Positions 1 through 12,966 of a DNA stretch of 64,000 nucleotides are shown piece by piece. This DNA is from Rugalucina vietnamica (lineage: Eukaryota > Mollusca > Bivalvia > Lucinida > Lucinidae), in contig OZ024874.1 of NCBI GenBank assembly GCA_964017185.1, forward strand, positions 50,868,856-50,932,855, in the 5' to 3' direction. Both the position numbers and the translations under genes were made by a program. The notes below the pieces were generated by a model, which saw only the letters and a list, made by a program, of their open reading frames with translations, was not told the origin of the DNA and made no database searches. Within the stretch, counting starts at the first letter, position 1. Every line of letters starts with the position of its first letter.

Positions 1-198
1 AAAAAGATAAAAAAGATAAACTAAGATTTAAATAGATACTACTTTTTAATTAGCAAGTAAACTTAGCTTTTGGGTTCATGTAATTATAATCTCATCATAA
101 TTATTAAACAAAAATAGGACAAAGAACGACTTCGTCTGATCAGTGCACTTCATTTACACAAAGTCCGCATATTCGTTACACTTAGTTTGGTAATACGA

Positions 199-204
199 TT
201 TAAT
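199..204 (-). terminator. Possible polyadenylation signal ATTAAA
   Basis: The minus strand reads ATTAAA about 30 bases past the stop of the 608-codon gene. It is the common variant of AATAAA. Six-base matches are frequent in AT-rich DNA, so this is only a plausible site. Confidence 0.3.
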
Positions 205-234
205 TAAAGTTATCCCAAATGCATTGTATGTATT

Positions 235-2061
235 TCATTCTACAGCCTCTATTAATGTTTTCGCATCTTCATTCCACTGATTTGCTATAGTATTTAACAA
301 ACTTTGTCTCGACTGAGTTTGCCTTATCCTTTCTTGTCGGATCAGCTCATGCGGATCTGTACTATTTTCGTCAACCATTTTAGCTAGAAGGCGTTTCCTA
401 GCTACTCGAGAAAATGTCATGGCAGCCTTGACTACTGTTGCTACACCAACAAGTTTATTCGCAGCGACTGGTCTTTCCGCGGAAACTTCACTAGCTAGTT
501 TTTCTTGCACGTGTGAAATATCCTCGATATCTGCAGGAATTCCTAATGATCCACTTGGTAAATAACTCGACAGTGAGATTCTGCTCGACGCCGACTCAGA
601 ATCGCGACGAGTTCGTCGACTACTTTCAACATAAGTGCTTAGGTCAGAGTTTGAATGCTTAAAACTTGAGTCCTTACGCAACCTTCTTATACTTTCAACA
701 TATGAACTCAAATCTGAATTGGAATGCAGCAACGAAGCGCGAGATTTAGCATCTGACATCGAGCTTGCCTCCGACAAAAGTCGCTCTGACTTTCTTCTTT
801 TCCATTTTTGCACTGCTTGTTTGAGAAGAGCATGGTTTGATGGCCGTCTTTGCGTCTCGCTTTGCTGCTGGTGTTCGTCGTGTTCATTCGATTCATCATT
901 ATCTATAGTTACCCGATCGACAGCGTCAGTACCTTTATCGTTCATGTGGTCTAAATCAGTGCCACTAGGTGATTGTTCATCATCATCATCATTTTCATCA
1001 AACGCTTCATCTTCATTCCTCTCTTGAACAGGACACAAACTTGTCATAGAAGTCATACTAGTACTGCGCAGACTTGATTTTCCTGGAGAAAGCGCATCCT
1101 TTTTTCCCACTGACTTTGCCGCTGAAGTTGTATCCAGATAATTGTTAATCATGACTGGCTTTTCGGCAGGTTTATTGACAACGAGTTTCTCATACGTGTG
1201 ACCGGTCTTGATGAAGATGCTATCTTTAGTGATTATAAACTGTTTTGTGTCACTGGTGTCATTTCTCACAACCTGTGCGGATGCGGGTCGTGGGGGAAGA
1301 GATCTTGCAGCTGATGGCGGCCTGCGACGCGCTTGCGCAGTGTGTGGTCGCGTTCGAACTTTGACCTTGTTTGAGTCCACATCTGTGGTAATTATTGCAG
1401 GAGATGAGTTCGATTTTAGCCTACCATTGGGAGTATTCTTGTCCTTTGCACTTGAAGAAGGAACCGTCTTGCTTACCATCATTTTATAACTTTCAATTAT
1501 TTCTTTCTCCCAATCTTTAACATTAAATTCTTTCTTTTCCTGATTGTCTTTTAGAGCATCCATCGGATCAACCGACGTTGTTGTCGATAACACATCGTCA
1601 TCAATAAAAACATCGTCGTTGTCGTCAACATTAATACCGTTTATTCCATTAGTTTGTTCACTTTTATAGCTTCTATCACTTTTGGCACTTATAGGCCTTC
1701 TTTTTCGATTCTTTGTCATTTCACTGTTGTGATTTTGAATAAACTTATTTAATTGTTTTTCACATTCACGCCATTCCAGTAACCGCTTATTACTCAGTCT
1801 CAACCCCTGTCTATACGACGGACACTTTTCATAATCCGTATCATTTTGATCTCTCGGTGGAATGCCTGCATCGCTCTGTCCCGATGTTTTGACAACATTT
1901 CTGAACCCCTTCTTTAATAACCGTTTTTCTCTGTCGATCTCGAAGTTTAGTTTCGTCGTTTCTCTATCGTAGTGCTTACAGGCGACGTCAAGGCGAGTTT
2001 TCTCGAGGCGATTTCGTCTCTCAGCCTGTAGGTATTTTTCGCTTATCAGCTGAACTGGCAT
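235..2061 (-). CDS. Uncharacterised 608-residue coiled-coil-like, serine/arginine-rich protein
   Basis: I do not recognise a named family. The frame runs unbroken for 608 codons, far beyond chance in this AT-rich DNA, with higher GC than its flanks. Residues 1-115 are highly charged and probably helical. Residues 120-265 are disordered and carry proline-basic motifs of the type RPxSA and RPHTAQ (about 122-126, 238-243, 247-252, 257-262), a style seen in cilium- and microtubule-associated proteins; that link is inference only. Residues 350-400 are an acidic D/E/N/Q-rich stretch. HSNSDLS followed by YVES and a basic run occurs twice, at 446-468 and 469-491, a 23-residue tandem repeat. Residues 510-608 look helical again. 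There is no signal peptide or membrane segment. The start is the first ATG after a good minus-strand acceptor (polypyrimidine tract then cag at 2077-2079), so a non-coding 5' exon probably lies at higher coordinates. The coding part is a single exon. Confidence 0.85.
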   Translation of the reverse strand: MPVQLISEKYLQAERRNRLEKTRLDVACKHYDRETTKLNFEIDREKRLLKKGFRNVVKTSGQSDAGIPPRDQNDTDYEKCPSYRQGLRLSNKRLLEWRECEKQLNKFIQNHNSEMTKNRKRRPISAKSDRSYKSEQTNGINGINVDDNDDVFIDDDVLSTTTSVDPMDALKDNQEKKEFNVKDWEKEIIESYKMMVSKTVPSSSAKDKNTPNGRLKSNSSPAIITTDVDSNKVKVRTRPHTAQARRRPPSAARSLPPRPASAQVVRNDTSDTKQFIITKDSIFIKTGHTYEKLVVNKPAEKPVMINNYLDTTSAAKSVGKKDALSPGKSSLRSTSMTSMTSLCPVQERNEDEAFDENDDDDEQSPSGTDLDHMNDKGTDAVDRVTIDNDESNEHDEHQQQSETQRRPSNHALLKQAVQKWKRRKSERLLSEASSMSDAKSRASLLHSNSDLSSYVESIRRLRKDSSFKHSNSDLSTYVESSRRTRRDSESASSRISLSSYLPSGSLGIPADIEDISHVQEKLASEVSAERPVAANKLVGVATVVKAAMTFSRVARKRLLAKMVDENSTDPHELIRQERIRQTQSRQSLLNTIANQWNEDAKTLIEAVE

Positions 2062-2079
2062 CGTGAGGGATTAGATCTG
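2062..2079 (-). other. Splice acceptor and 5' UTR stub of the 235-2061 gene
   Basis: On the minus strand a pyrimidine-rich run ends in TTTTTCAG, with the AG at 2078-2077, followed by 15 bases (2076-2062) and then the ATG. This is a standard 3' splice site, so transcription probably starts further right. No matching first exon could be picked out. Confidence 0.55.
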
Positions 2080-2595
2080 AAAAAGTACCAAATAAACTAA
2101 ATAGAAAATAAGAGAATATAGTCAGTATCCGTCCTGCATAACAGCATGATACTACACCAAAAGTATTTGTACGTTAAACCTCATCGAACAGCTCCGTCAT
2201 CGCCTGCATTCGTTCCTCAGACTTTATACTTTAGTTGTTCCGTTATTACTTACTTCACTTCGAATATATTTCAACTGTTTCGTATTTTTAAAGTTGTGTT
2301 CATTCATCTGTTTATAACGGCAGGCGTTTAGACACAGAATGACGTTGTAGAGTTAGAACAGAAGCAATATATCATGAAACACTTCTGAATAGAATTGCAA
2401 ACATATTTTCATTGATGTCGCTAATGGCTTTAGAAGTGTCAACAATTCTTTAATCCAGATAGAAATGTATATTGGAATATGAAAGCGATCCAATACAATT
2501 TAAATTCTTAAATAAACAATGTACCATTATACATGTTTTAGCCTAGTTAAACCGTAACAGTAGTAACATTTACCAAACACAATGTTTTTCATTCA

Positions 2596-2657
<62 letters not shown>
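2596..2657. repeat. (CT)n microsatellite
   Basis: About 60 bases of CT dinucleotides, with one CTTT interruption near the left end. Confidence 0.97.
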
Positions 2658-2658
<1 letters not shown>

Positions 2659-5600
2659 GATTTTTTATGTTCTTGAACATGTTGACTACTCTAGAAAGAA
2701 AAGTATCTGAGCTGTCTTTAGTATATCTGCATTCATGTCATTTAAAGCTTATTTTTAGCATAATTCGAATATCTGCAGACTTTACATGAGTTTGTTAGAC
2801 GCAAAACGCCAGTAGAAACACTTCTCGTAAACTGAGAGGATAAGCATCAATTTGAAATAATAAGTACATTAAAATCCACAATTGTCGCAACTTTCATCTT
2901 TGAAAAAAGTTCTGGGGTCAAACATGAAAATAGTAAGCACTGTGAAAAACTATGTACATGTGTGTAAAAGAATGCTTTCGAGTGTTGGAAAAGTTACTTG
3001 TGAGTTTAAGGGAAAAGTTAAATTAAAAATCATCTTAATTTGATATGCTTGTTTTGGTGGGTTGAGATATTGCGCGCAGTATATACATTATTACATTAAA
3101 GGCTAAGTTAAACGTGGTGCAATAAGAACCAAAGCACTAGTATAGGAGGGAAAAACAAATTTACAATAAACAAAGTTGTTTGTTCCTTTATGAACAAAAC
3201 GTTTCAAGATATACTTGGCGTTGACTACGTTAAAATAATATCATTTATTGTGAGAGTCACATTGGTATTAAGTTTATAGCATAGATATTGTACTAATGAA
3301 ATACTGATGGATAGCGAAATTTTACATATTCTTAAAAAGCTTCTGCTTGGAATTTATGTAAAATATATTATAAAATCGTAAAGTATGTGTGAAACAATTA
3401 TAACAGTATATAAAGGTCCCATCCATACCTTTACTAAAAATCCAACACAAACACTCAGATACTATCAAAGCAGTGTTACACTAGTTCTAAGTTCAGTCTT
3501 TTTTACTGTAAATCCAAGAGCTCTAGAGACTGATCTTTTTATGGAATCATTCATGAAGTCAAATGGTAGTGACACTTGTAGTGTCACCGCTGAATATTAG
3601 TGAGGTATATCAGTGTGAAACGTATCTTGCTTAAATTAGAATCATTGCACCAGCAGTACTTTTCTTGGGCATCACGGTGTCATATTTGGTAGCATTTAAG
3701 ACATCACACGCCACGTCAGAGCGCGTTCTAGTTAGCGACATCTGAGGCACCAGTGTTATTTGGTAGTGCCAAAGGTACCTTCTGGTATATAACGGCCACA
3801 TTAAGGATCGTAAAATACAAATATTGACTGAGCGGCATAATAAAAGGAAAGTCTATTTGTTACAAAATGAAGAACTTCTTTTTCGAAGGTTGTACATTAT
3901 CAATTATAATTACTAATAGTGACATTACGAAGCATTTTCAAAAGACGTGAACACTTGGCAAACTCAGATCCATTAAACTTTATCTATAAACAAGTTTTAA
4001 TATCAATATTGCCTGCTTTGCATATGAAAATATATAATTTCCTGGAAGAGAAAAATAAAGTGTTTATTTGGTGGTATGAAGGCGTTTGCTATAGATTATG
4101 GACGAACGCACCCTTTCAGCTCTACACTGCTTTACTCGTTTTACCATGTTTTCTTTATTGCAGGAAATTATATTTTTACTTGGACTGGGATTTAATTCTG
4201 ATTGTGACAGACCCTACCAGAATCCAACAAAAGCAAGTGATGTGATGCGCACTTAGTTAAGTAAAGTCGGGAATGCATATACCGTAACACATACAGAAGT
4301 ATATGCGAGTACTGACAATGCTTAAACCGGTATACAAAACTGATGGCCACCTGAACGTAACTAAATATATGAACGCAGATAAAAGGTTCGAACAGCAACA
4401 AAATCGACAACAAAACAGAAAACAAAGCGAACCACAACATACGTGCCGCATTTTTAAGTCTGTGGTCCGAAACTTGGCATACAAATACTTCTCTCTGATA
4501 GAAAATCCCAAGTTAAAACATCCTTTGTCGGTTTTGTGCAATGAGCAGATTGTCCTATTTTCTTGGTAAGGACCAAAATCAACATGTCCTACCATCTGAC
4601 GTCATAGATAAACCGAAAGCAATCCATAAAGAATTAATAAGTAACCTAAGACAAACACGAAACAGCAGGACATTTCCAATAAAACAATAAGCTAGAACAA
4701 CACGACCAGAAACAAACTAATCAAGTCGATAAGATTAAACAAAGACTTCAACAGAAGCCTCTGTCTGGATATGCCATTGACAAGCGATAGACCAATCTAA
4801 AGACACAGAGAGGGGTTTGAAGGGCGTCACGTTCGAACATGCTTGCTCGTGGGTGCAAGAACACTTGGCAGGCAAATAACAACGCGCATTTAATTTGTTT
4901 TGTATACATTGACACATTGACTGCATTCATAACTCTGACTTTATATTATTTGACGAGTATAGTATTGAAGTAGACAAACAACGCAATCCTCTATGAGTCC
5001 TTTATTCCCTAAGGGTATGACAATAGCGTTTACAGAAGCTATCTATAATTCAAACAACCAGTAATTAGTGGCTTTAGAAATTTACGCCTATATACGTCAC
5101 TCGATTGGTTTTCATTTAACTTTCAAACAAAAACCTTGTAAAATTATTTGCTAACAAATTGACTACTACAGAGTCAGTATATAAAATCTTTACATAACGG
5201 CTGATCCAATTAGCAAAGATCATTTAAGTTAGACCCTCTGTGAGAAAGCAAATAAATGAATGTCATGCTGAACCGTAGGATGGTATTTTCTAACAAGTGC
5301 CTAGAAATGATAATATGTGTGCTTGTATTATAAGACTGTGTCTGAGATTTCGAGTTTAATGTAATTAGAAGAAAATGTTAAGCTATACTTGAGCTTTAAG
5401 TTGCCTAACAATGTACCTGATCCACCACATTTTGTGAAACAACTATATATAAGTAGTTCTACACCTGTACATACATTCACATCGCAAACTACCTATGGTA
5501 TATTTTTCATGACCTACTTGTCCTTTCTTAAACACATATTTTGCCTTTTGGTTTTGTGCGCAGAAAATTCCAAATTGTACTATTTTTGATTGTAGCTCGT

Positions 5601-6079
5601 CATACGTACCTCCAGAAGGTGCTTCAGGTTTTATTTTTTAAAATGTTCATGACCTAGTTTTTTATTCGAAAAAAAAAAAACTTTGTGTACAGTATTTAAA
5701 ACATTAATAATACAAAAATTGCAGCTTGACTATAAATGAAAAAAGATTACTGTGTTAAAACAAAATCTTTTAATTCAATTAAATCCTGCCCTAATCCTGG
5801 TTTTGCTTTGAAGGTTGAATCTGACAGATTTTCCTTAATCTATGCAAAGGTTAATCAAATTGTTAATGATCATCGTCAGGTAGAAATTTGGAAGAGGCAC
5901 GGTCGGTTTCTAGTCAGACAATGTTATGGTCTTCGAGGTTAATATCATCGCCATTGCAAATCTAGTATAAATACTCTCTATCAACACATGAAACATAGAG
6001 CCTGCATTAGGCAGTCCAAATGGCAGACTGATAACCTTTGATGCATGATGACACGCTCCTTCAAGGAGACTCTAAAGAT
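2658..6079. other. Gene-poor stretch
   Basis: AT-rich DNA with short open frames only (the longest, 3919-4245, lacks an ATG and any recognisable domain). I see no repeat family, RNA gene or convincing exon. Confidence 0.5.
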
Positions 6080-6215
6080 AAAAGTAGGCAATGATCAGGA
6101 AATGGCGCAATAAGAAAGAAATTCCCACTCCAAAATTCGAGGTGGGGAAAAACTAAATTAACATTCAGGTACTTTTACTTTATATATTAAGGAAACATAT
6201 CGTTAGCCGAGTGAG
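6080..6215. repeat. Copy of the CCCACCTCGG hairpin family
   Basis: This stretch matches 10935-11085 in the same orientation: an AATCAGAAAGAAAT-like run, CCCACTCCAAAA, then GAGGTGGG-AAAAACTAAA and a GTACTT tail ending near AGCCGAGTG. It is a dispersed repeat that occurs here once as a single arm. Confidence 0.7.
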
Positions 6216-8629
6216 CAGCTATTTCCCAATGGGTGGCGACTCAGTATCCTACGAACTACATGGAAGATAGTGATACTGGTTAGTTTAGTTGTTTATTGCT
6301 ACCAATAGTGCGAGAATTATTTTGTTTTCTAAAACAATAGCAACAGCGAATCACAATGCAAATGCAAGACCATTTCTGGGGTTCAAATTGACTACCGGGA
6401 TTTATTTACTTTTTACTATATTATTTTTTATTTCATTTTTGTGCACAGTTCGTTCAACCGTGTTTTCTGTATTCATCTCCAACCCCTTAAAGAAGTGAGT
6501 TCCATAAAGGTCAATAAGGATATAGCCATTCTGTCGGAGTAGGAATAGTTCAAGTACAGGCACTTTCTATTCAAGGAGAACTTAATTTATGAAACTCGAC
6601 TAAAGAACATATTTCAAAGCCCTTTATGTAAAAAAAAGCATACAAGTGATTCATCGCCTATTTTAGTCAATTAAACTAAAACAAACTTTTATATAGGTTG
6701 AATTACTAGCAATCTATGACAGTAATGAGGTAATAAAGAAGCGAATTATAAAGAAACAGTATTTAGTTACAAACATGACATATTTGATCTACATTGGTCA
6801 CATTTAGCTTCCGATCATGACAAAAATAAATCATATTAGAAAGATACTTCTTTAAAACATATTCTTTAATCCTAGTTTATGGGACTTCTTTTTAGGCAAA
6901 ACAAATGAATAAAGTAGACTTTATGACAACATTCTGTAGTCATAGAAAATATTACTTCGTCAAGACATGGGTTTGGTATACGCCTTTCCAGCAAAAAACG
7001 AATAAACCATCACTGATAGTCAATTCAGCATTCTGACACCAAAACTTGTATAAAATACACGGAAACGCAGGTTCGTAGTAACGCCTTTATCGCATTCTTT
7101 TTCGCATGTATGAAAGGCGTTTTAGGATGATGGCATATTGTAGATAGAATTGTCCATAAGCCAAGAAAGGTTTCAAGTATACATTACCTAAGGCTATCAG
7201 AAATGAAGACAACCGCATCGTTCATATCCAGTTTATAAGCAATGGACAGAAACTTGTATTGTTTGAATCTAACTGTAACTAAAAGTGCAGGTAAAGCGAA
7301 GACAGAATACTCATTACATCTGGTATCTAGGACCTGTTTTTTTTTTTTTTTTTTTTGGTTGTCACTGAGCTATTTTAATTAAATGTAATATAACTTGCAT
7401 TAGTTAATTAGTTAAATTAACTTTGAAGTAAGCATAAAAATTACATTGCTGCCCTGAAGAGTGAACTGTTGTCGAGTTTGTTAAGGCAGTTGCAAACATA
7501 TAATAGTCACTTGTGCAAAAAGGGTTTATCCCTCTATTTTATGATGTGCGCATATAATTTACCAAACTTCATAACAAACCTAGTGCGTCATGCCACGCGT
7601 TCAAGTCTTTATGACGTAGTATCTGGGGCAAATATCATCAGATCCTCTTCGACCTGTCACATTGTTTGGCTGTTCTCGCTGAATATCAAAGGATTTTCAT
7701 AAAGATATTTGGCACTCGCAAGGAAAATCCATGACTTAAGGATACTCGATAAATTCCTTTAATTATCTTTCATCTATAGACAAAAGAAAATTTAACAAAC
7801 CTACATTGTCTTTAATATCTATGTATACTCTTTAAACGAATCACGATGAAGAAGTGAGATATTCTATGTCATGAAAGCGTTAAAGGGTGCAAAAGGGGAG
7901 TTTGTTTATGTTTGTCTGTTTTTATTTTGCTCATTTAAAAAAACGAGTGTATTATTAATTTGAGCCAAGGATGGATACTCATTAGGATTTGCAAGCAAAC
8001 TAAAGTTATCCGTATTGTGTATTCAAACCAATCGACGGGACGCTTGTTGTGCTACGTCCAGCGGTATCATGGGTATTACTCCTAACACTACTACATCGCA
8101 TACTGAGGCAATATAATGATTGAGTTTGCTCAAAACAGGACAATAAACACAGACAAGAAAATATTAACAAGAAGCTGAAACTGTTAAATCGAAATGACAC
8201 GAGATATCATCTTCCGCACATTGATTCATGATAAGCAATCATTTATAATGTTTACAGTTATGTAGCATTAAATACAATATGGTTTTGATCAAAATTATTT
8301 TGATTAAAGACAAAGTTATTTCCTAAGTATCTTCAAGTCACGACTTTTCCTTGCGAGTGTCAGTTGTCTGTACTGTACGAAAAGTATACGATATCAAACG
8401 CACGCAGCCAAACTCGTGAACGTTAACGCAGAAGGTCTTAATATTTGTCCTAGATTTTGTTTATTCTGTGTCATAAAAGCTGAACGCGTGGCACCGTCAT
8501 TGTCATGTGTTTATGGTGATGCTAATTGTGTGATAAAGCAACATGGAAATTAAATAATTACTTTGTGTGTGGTTAATTAAAGAAATGAGAAAAGAAAATA
8601 TGCATCTAGTATATATAACAACAACTTAT
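6216..8629. other. Gene-poor stretch with one poly-T tract
   Basis: No exon, RNA gene or repeat family was recognised. A run of 20 T lies at 7337-7356. Confidence 0.45.
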
Positions 8630-8800
8630 TTAGGTGAGAAATAACCTAGGTACCAAATGACCAAACTAGGTGCGAAATGACTTGGATACGAAATGACTTT
8701 GCATAAGTCATTTCAATTGAAGAATGTCCAGTCCAATATGCAAATAAAAGTGGTCACGAAATTACCCGAGTACGAGATGACTGGAAACAGCCAGTTCATT
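8630..8800 (+). repeat. Degenerate GGTACGAAATGAC word array
   Basis: Six or seven words of the form GGTACGAAATGACY occur within 170 bases, all on the same strand and spaced about 14-20 bases at first: GGTACCAAATGACC, GGTGCGAAATGACT, GGATACGAAATGACT, TCACGAAATTACC, GTACGAGATGACT. A second array of the same word lies at 59147-59375. The array ends next to a MITE at 8804. Confidence 0.7.
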
Positions 8801-8803
8801 AAT

Positions 8804-9038
8804 AAGCCACGACGCGAGAAAACCGGTCTTCGGGGTTTCCTACCATGTCTGACACAAACCGGCCTGTGCAGTTACAGAAGCAGGTTAGAAGCTTGAAAGT
8901 TTGGATTTAAGTAGAAGAGGAATTGTAGTATCCGTGCAACGAAAACAAAGGCGCTGATCAGCTGCACAGTTACTGCACAACTGATCTGCGTCTTTGTTTT
9001 CGTATAGACAAAAACCCGGTTTTCTCATGTCGCGGCTC
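8804..9038 (+). repeat. Palindromic MITE family 1, forward copy
   Basis: The ends are imperfect inverted repeats (AGCCACGACGCGAGAAAACC and GGTTTTCTCATGTCGCGGCT). An internal hairpin with GCTGATCAGCTGCACAGTTA sits at about 8940-9000. No coding capacity. This copy belongs to the subfamily with CGACGCGAG ends. Confidence 0.9.
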
Positions 9039-10330
9039 AATTTAAGGACATGTACACTCATCATTTCCATTTATCAGACAACAAACTACATGGGATTTCT
9101 GTCTTTAAAACAAAAGTAACATTACATAGGGGTCTGAGTTAAATTGAAAACAAATATATGTTCATTAATCGAAAATGGAATATGTATGCACAGAATTCAT
9201 TGAGTACAGGTGTACGTACTTTTACGCGCGTAGAAAAGTTTTCTGCCAGTTCTACCAGGTGGCAGTTTTGGGTTTACGAAACGCTGTTTACTAGTATATC
9301 CTCAGTACGTTTGCATGTTCAATTTTAAGGGCGCTTCTTCATGTTCTTGCGATGCGTCGAAGCGTTTTGTACATCATCATAACCGCTTTCAGCACACTGA
9401 GACAATCATGTAATAATAGCTTCAGCAATGACACACTTAAAAAGATGGGTAGACGGGGAGCTCTGATTTAAATTGTTAGTAAATGCGACTTTTAAATTAC
9501 TTGCTTTTAATGTTATAATTTGCGCGACAGTCGTTTCACTCTCAACAAAATCGGCATGCCCTGGAAATTTAATAAGATCGTCACTCTTGGTGTGAAAAAA
9601 AAAAGAAAGGCAAATTTAGGTTATACTCAATTTCGAATCTGGAAGCAGAACGTTAGCTCTGGTAAGTGTCTTGGACGAGGGAGCCAAGTGAAGTAAATTA
9701 TTTCATGTACAGTAAAATTATTACATATGCTTACCTCCGCGTTTACTGTATAATCAAAGTTATCCAAGTTTATTATTCATTTATGACAATTTTGAAATTT
9801 AATAGTTCCCACAAAAGCAATAATTGTGGCATATCAAACAGATATCTTAATCATAAGCAAATATCTTTTGATCCAAGACACTACCTGGCAAAACTGTTGT
9901 ATTAGGAATTATATGTACATTTCTTTGTAACAATAATAACACCGGTTAATCAGGCTTTATATTAAATTCAATGTAAATTTTACCTTACCAAATAAAAGAA
10001 TCGATTTGAAAAAAAGCTGATTCAGTCCAGTACAAGCTTTACATTACTAAATTGTAATAACAGCTTTAATGGAGAAAATTATTAACGGTGAGCTCACCAG
10101 AGAACGTGAGTAAGGGTTAGCAAGATTCCCCTTATGTAACGAATAGAAAGTAAAGTAAAGAACGATGAAACGATCTAACACAATCATCAATAAAAACTCA
10201 AAAAATAAATACTTAAATATTTCAGAAAAATCATAACGCGTTACAGACGTATAGGTTATAACTTGAATGTTATGCGACAGTCTGCATGCTTAGTTTTTAA
10301 CCCAATCATGGTTGATAACTATGCTGCCTT
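9039..10330. other. Gene-poor stretch
   Basis: AT-rich, without recognisable exon or repeat family. Confidence 0.4.
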
Positions 10331-10334
10331 CTTT

Positions 10335-10525
10335 AATTGCACGCCGGTGGGTCGGGCGTCAGACACTATGATGGGCCCGACTTAAAGCTATTCATTTTAG
10401 TTGGTTGGGGCCGGAGCTTCTTGTCTGTTGCTTGGCCCACCGGGGTCCAACTTGTGTTTTTCTTTTGCTCCGGAGTTAGTAGGTTATTCGGCGCCCAGGG
10501 ATCTCCATCGTCGGGCAGCTTACTC
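10335..10525. repeat. GC-rich block, possible transposon fragment
   Basis: About 190 bases are markedly richer in GC than the surroundings and begin with CACGCCGGTGGGTCGGGCG. Two frames are open but neither matches a family I know. The composition suggests an inserted sequence. Confidence 0.3.
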
Positions 10526-10836
10526 AATCTGTGAGTCCTGGTTTTTGATTCATCAGGATGTTTATCATGATTTATTTGTTTGTTCTTGATGATTCATTGA
10601 CTAGTTAGAGATTCACCACGAGGACAAAACAACTAACTAAATGTTATGAACCACTGCAGAAGCTGAGGGTGAGGTTAGGTACCTGTAAAACCGGTTTAAG
10701 CCCACTAGTAACTTTGTGTTACTGATCGTTCCAAGGCAATACTTCTGTGGTGGTTCTTTTTGTTTTGTGTCTCATGGTAAAAGTTTCATGGTATAAGTTT
10801 CATGGTATAAGTACCATATGTTTTATGGTATAAGTA

Positions 10837-11190
10837 CCTGATTGTTAGTTTGGTTTTTTCCCACCTCGGTTTTTGGAGTGGGAATCTTTTTCTGATTGCG
10901 CCTTTTCCTGATCTTTGCCTAATTGTACCTTTTTAAACCTGTAAAAAAGGTACAAGTCTCAGGACAACGGTCAGGAAAGTGCGCAATCAGAAAGAAATCC
11001 CCACTCCAAAAACCGAGGTGGGAAAAAACTAAATCGACAATTAGGTACTTGTACATAGAAAACATATCTCAAGCCGAGTGTTTTAAGTATAAGTACCTAA
11101 TTGTCAATTTTGTTTTTCCCACCTCGGTTTTTGGAGTGGGAATTTCTTTCTGATTGCGCCTTTTCCTGATCATTGCCTACTTGTACTTTT
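10837..11190. repeat. Foldback of the CCCACCTCGG family with a third arm
   Basis: CCCACCTCGGTTTTTGGAG appears on the plus strand near 10860, on the minus strand near 11005, and on the plus strand again near 11118. The first two arms (about 100 bases each) fold around 10930. The third is a direct copy of the first. A single related arm lies at 6080-6215. Confidence 0.8.
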
Positions 11191-12630
11191 TTCAAAAGGA
11201 CTTGTGATAAGTGACATCAAAATCATAAACAAAGCAAGTCACAGAATATCTACCGCCTTGAAACCACGGGGTAATAAATTACCGGCGCGGGGTCTTTGGT
11301 TGGCCTTTTGACTCAAAAGCGTCTGCAGTTTGATGGTTTTACCCTAATAAGGTGGCAAACAGTCAAACACTACAATATACAAGATTCCAGAAGCTAATAG
11401 TCCAATGTTTAATGCGTGGTGTATCAAAAATATCAGGTGTCCAAAAACGTGATTTTTGAACAATTATACATAACCTCAAAAAATGCTAATTTTAAAGTAT
11501 TAAAGTATATTAAAGTATTTGTTTTGTCGACGTAACTAACGAAAATTTATCCCATAAGACATATCTTTTTATTTGAATATATCAATATTGTTTTATCAGT
11601 GCTTTATCTTGTAATGTGTAATGCGAGTGTGTATTATAGTTCGAAAGTTCCATTCTTGGACGGATCTTTTGATACTTTTACTATACAATGAGTAAGAAAA
11701 AAATGTCCTGCAGTGCAAAAACGAGTACATTTGTAAATCAAAAAAAAAAAAAAAAAAAAAAGACTGACCTTAAATGTCGGCAGGTAAGCAGTCAGCAAAC
11801 TATCAGTCTCTCTTATTTTAATATCAACTATTTGGTAAGTTAAATATGTAGAGGTCCATGATTCTCTAGCAGTTCCTTGACTTTTGGTTCTCACTGGCAG
11901 GCATTTTGATGGTGACACTCCCTGGTACTATATCGAATGTTACATTCCTTGGTAAGCATAAATAATTCGTGCATTCTCTAACCATTATTATAACTAAGGC
12001 AAATGCGCGCAGTATTTTAGTGCAATAGCTTCCTTCAGGGTGGTTATGTTGATTGTTGAGTTTTCTTTCGTCGAATAAGGGGTACTTGAAATTTTTGGAT
12101 ACATAGGTTGTGGCAAATTTTTGTGTCAAAACTCGGATCCAATAAAAGTTATTTTGGATCCGAGGTCAAAACAATGTTTGAATTTCAGCATTTTGATTAT
12201 GGGTTTAATATATTGTTTGGCTGTGCTTAGGAAACGAAATGTTTTTTTGTGGCGTCAGGCCGAGGTCAGGGTGGTTTGGGTTACTTGTATTTCCAATATT
12301 GAGTTTCGTGAAAGCTGGAAATCAGCTAAAAATGCCAAAAATGGTAAATAAAAATATTTTGCGGCACAGAGCAGAAAGTGCCGTGGCTCAGTCTAAAATA
12401 TACAAAAGTTAGAGTAGAATCAGTAGATCTACAAAAAGGGTAATTTGTGTCGAGGAAGCCACAAGGAAGGGTCCTAAGACATATTTTCTTACTAATAGTG
12501 TCTGAGGTGGAGGAAAGCCATGCCATATCTCGGCATCCCGGGATGCCTGTGAAGCCGACAAACCCGCTTGGCAACAACCAGACCGCATACATTTCGTCAG
12601 GTTAATTTATTTTTATTCTGATAAACATTT
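11191..12630. other. Gene-poor stretch with poly-A tract and a small hairpin
   Basis: A run of 22 A lies at 11740-11761. A small perfect stem, CTCGGATCCAA pairing with TTGGATCCGAG, lies at 12132-12164. No exon was recognised. Confidence 0.45.
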
Positions 12631-12633
12631 GCC

Positions 12634-12722
12634 CATACTAGGGCGCGAACCCGTACGAAAGTGGTATGTAGCAGGACAGGAAACTTCCTCGCTATCGATC
12701 CCGCTATGGTGGATTCTCTAAA
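12634..12722 (-). repeat. Possible tRNA-derived SINE fragment
   Basis: The minus strand carries a B-box-like GGGTTCGCGCCC downstream of a GC-rich stretch resembling the first half of a tRNA. It has no intact cloverleaf and is not called as a tRNA gene. Confidence 0.35.
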
Positions 12723-12894
12723 AGGCATGTTCCACAGTAGAAAAAAAACAGCAGAAATAGACGAAATAGTACTTTTACCTGATCTTGACTCCTTCAAGAG
12801 GGAGGTGAGCAAGATCAACTATTCAATGCCATAGAGAGAAATATTGTTTTAGCCTGCTTTTAACCTCTCATCTGTACTAACAAATCTAACACTA

Positions 12895-12965
12895 TGGATG
12901 GATGGATGGATGGATGGACGGACGGACGGACGGGCGGGTGGGTCGGTAGGTAGGTAGGTAGGTAA
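12895..12965. repeat. GGAT/GGAC/GGTA microsatellite, left flank of a retrotransposon fragment
   Basis: The tetranucleotide unit drifts from GGAT through GGAC and GGGC to GGTA. The same GGTA unit resumes at 13644, on the other side of the CR1-like fragment. Confidence 0.95.
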
Positions 12966-12966
12966 G

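Noticed and set aside
3919-4245. 108-codon open frame as a membrane protein gene
   Set aside because: No ATG start, no family resemblance, no splice context, and composition like the surrounding non-coding DNA.
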